The notes under the pieces: model-generated
The model's database searches: none
What the model was told of the DNA's origin: nothing
What the model saw: the letters and a program-made list of their open reading frames with translations, nothing else
Assembly (NCBI GenBank): GCA_028691965.1
Contig: JAQUYE010000004.1
Span: 1 to 64,000 of the forward strand
Origin: Paludibacter sp.
GTDB taxonomy: Bacteria > Bacteroidota > Bacteroidia > Bacteroidales > Paludibacteraceae
Length of the DNA stretch: 64,000 nt
Reading direction: 5' to 3'
Part shown: in pieces, positions 62,924 through 64,000 of the stretch
Numbering within the stretch: position 1 is the stretch's first letter
Layout of the letters: every line of letters begins with the position of its first letter
Program-made: the position numbers and the translations under genes

Positions 62924-64000
62924 ATGAAGAAAATTGTAGTATTAATTAGTTGTATTATTGTGGGATTAACAGAAATGAATGGTCAGGAGAACCTGGCATA
63001 CCAATTACCGCCGAAGAGTATTTTGGAACTGGCGGATTACGAGCGTGCTCCGGCAGTGGCTGTGGACAGTAAAAAAGAATATATGTTGTTTAGCTACCGA
63101 CCGACTTATAAATCGCTCGATGATTTGAACCAGACAGAGATGAGCCTGGCTGGATTGCGTGTCAATCCGGTGACGAATATAAGCTCATCCATGAGCTATA
63201 TCAACAACCTGAAAGTTAGAAAAGTAGAAGATGAAGATCCCATACAGGTAAAAGGTCTGCCGGCTAACCCTAAAATTACCTACCTTACCTGGTCACCCGA
63301 TGAAACCAAAGTGGCGTTTACCAATACCACTTCCGGGGGGGTAGAACTGTGGGTAATGGAGTTATCCACTGCCACTGCCACCAAACTTACGGATGCAGTC
63401 CTCAATGCCAATCTCGGGAACCCCATTAACTGGTACAGGGATAATGCTTCCTTGCTGGTGAGAATGTTACCTGCCAGCCGGCAGCAGTTAGTTGATTCAA
63501 AGAATGCGATTCCTGCCGGTCCGGTAATATCCATGAGCGATGGTACCGTATCGCAAAACCGTACCTATCAGGATATGCTGAAGAATCCGACCGACGAAGC
63601 TAACTTTGTGACGCTTACTACCTCCGAACTGTATAGGGTGACACTCGATGGAGAGAAATCACTGTTTAAACCGGCCGATATGTATGCCGGTGAAAACTTC
63701 TCTCCGGATGGTACACTGCTTATGGTGACAACTTTTCATAAACCATTTTCGTACATTGTTCCTCTGTATCGCTTTCCGCAGTTAACGGTGGTGTACGACT
63801 TGAATGGAAAGCCGGTGAAGACTATCGCTGATATTCCTCTTTCGGAGGTTATGCCGAAGGGTTTTATGGCTGTGCGAAAGGGCATGAGGTATATCAGCTG
63901 GCGTTCCGACGAACCGGCGACTTTGTTTTATGTGGAAGCGCTCGACGAGGGTGATCCTCAGAATAAAGTAAGTCACAGGGATGCTCTCTATTTATGGAAG
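62924..64000 (+). CDS. S9 family prolyl-oligopeptidase-like protein, N-terminal part (cut by window end)
   Basis: First 359 residues; the frame is open to the window edge. Signal peptide MKKIVVLISCIIVGLTEM, then a WD/propeller-like beta domain (TYLTWSPDETKVAFT, LWVMELSTATATKLT). The catalytic alpha/beta-hydrolase part lies outside. Related proteins are secreted or periplasmic glutamyl/prolyl-type S9 peptidases; specificity cannot be told here. Confidence 0.85.
   Translation, partial: MKKIVVLISCIIVGLTEMNGQENLAYQLPPKSILELADYERAPAVAVDSKKEYMLFSYRPTYKSLDDLNQTEMSLAGLRVNPVTNISSSMSYINNLKVRKVEDEDPIQVKGLPANPKITYLTWSPDETKVAFTNTTSGGVELWVMELSTATATKLTDAVLNANLGNPINWYRDNASLLVRMLPASRQQLVDSKNAIPAGPVISMSDGTVSQNRTYQDMLKNPTDEANFVTLTTSELYRVTLDGEKSLFKPADMYAGENFSPDGTLLMVTTFHKPFSYIVPLYRFPQLTVVYDLNGKPVKTIADIPLSEVMPKGFMAVRKGMRYISWRSDEPATLFYVEALDEGDPQNKVSHRDALYLWK

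Overview
The window is about 64 kb of a Bacteroidota chromosome, most likely of the order Bacteroidales. The evidence is a SusC/SusD pair with a hybrid two-component regulator, an S46 dipeptidyl-peptidase, a TIGR02757 protein, and promoters of the Bacteroidota type (TTTG, about 19 bases, TAnnTTTG) in front of several genes and the tRNA. I cannot name the genus from the sequence alone.

Layout. Bases 1-11010 are host: the end of a polysaccharide-utilisation locus (SusC C-terminus, SusD, DUF2264 protein), its probable sensor/regulator (HTCS, minus strand) and a DPP7-type peptidase. Bases 11011-12219 are a gene-poor host stretch with a 22-bp tandem array, nested hairpins and a paired palindromic operator. 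Bases 12220-54741 are a complete-looking, AT-rich tailed-phage prophage integrated in the 3' end of tRNA-Phe(GAA), with a 13-bp att core at each end. Bases 54730-64000 are host again: tRNA-Phe, a K+/H+ antiporter, cyclophilin, TlpA-like lipoprotein, MFS exporter, a KamA-type radical SAM gene broken by an in-frame ochre codon, a TIGR02757 protein and the start of an S9 peptidase.

Prophage organisation. A leftward repressor faces a rightward early operon (small regulators, LuxR-type HTH protein, primase-helicase, C5 methyltransferase, two small genes). This ends at a terminator and a GCACGATTT iteron cluster that may be the replication origin. The late region is split into blocks: protease/scaffold-capsid-tail tube-like; PLD-like and glycosyltransferase-like genes with both terminase subunits; RadC; portal; connector genes; fibre, diversity-generating retroelement (DGR) and lysis genes; then tape measure and distal tail. 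The integrase lies next to tRNA-Phe.

Two systems stand out. First, a DGR: a 115-bp template repeat and the variable 3' end of a fibre/lectin-like gene differ at 20 positions, all of them template adenines. A second variable repeat lies about 24 kb upstream in a 125-residue protein of the early region (18 adenine-specific differences plus two C-to-T), so one reverse transcriptase appears to serve a tail protein and a small early-region protein. Second, a phage promoter family: seven copies of TGTCCTTTT followed after exactly 19 bases by a TAnnTTTG-like box, in front of every late block. Several directly follow or overlap an intrinsic terminator, and one drives only a roughly 65-nt RNA. A structured leader with two mutually exclusive pairings (34569-34762) is a candidate RNA switch.
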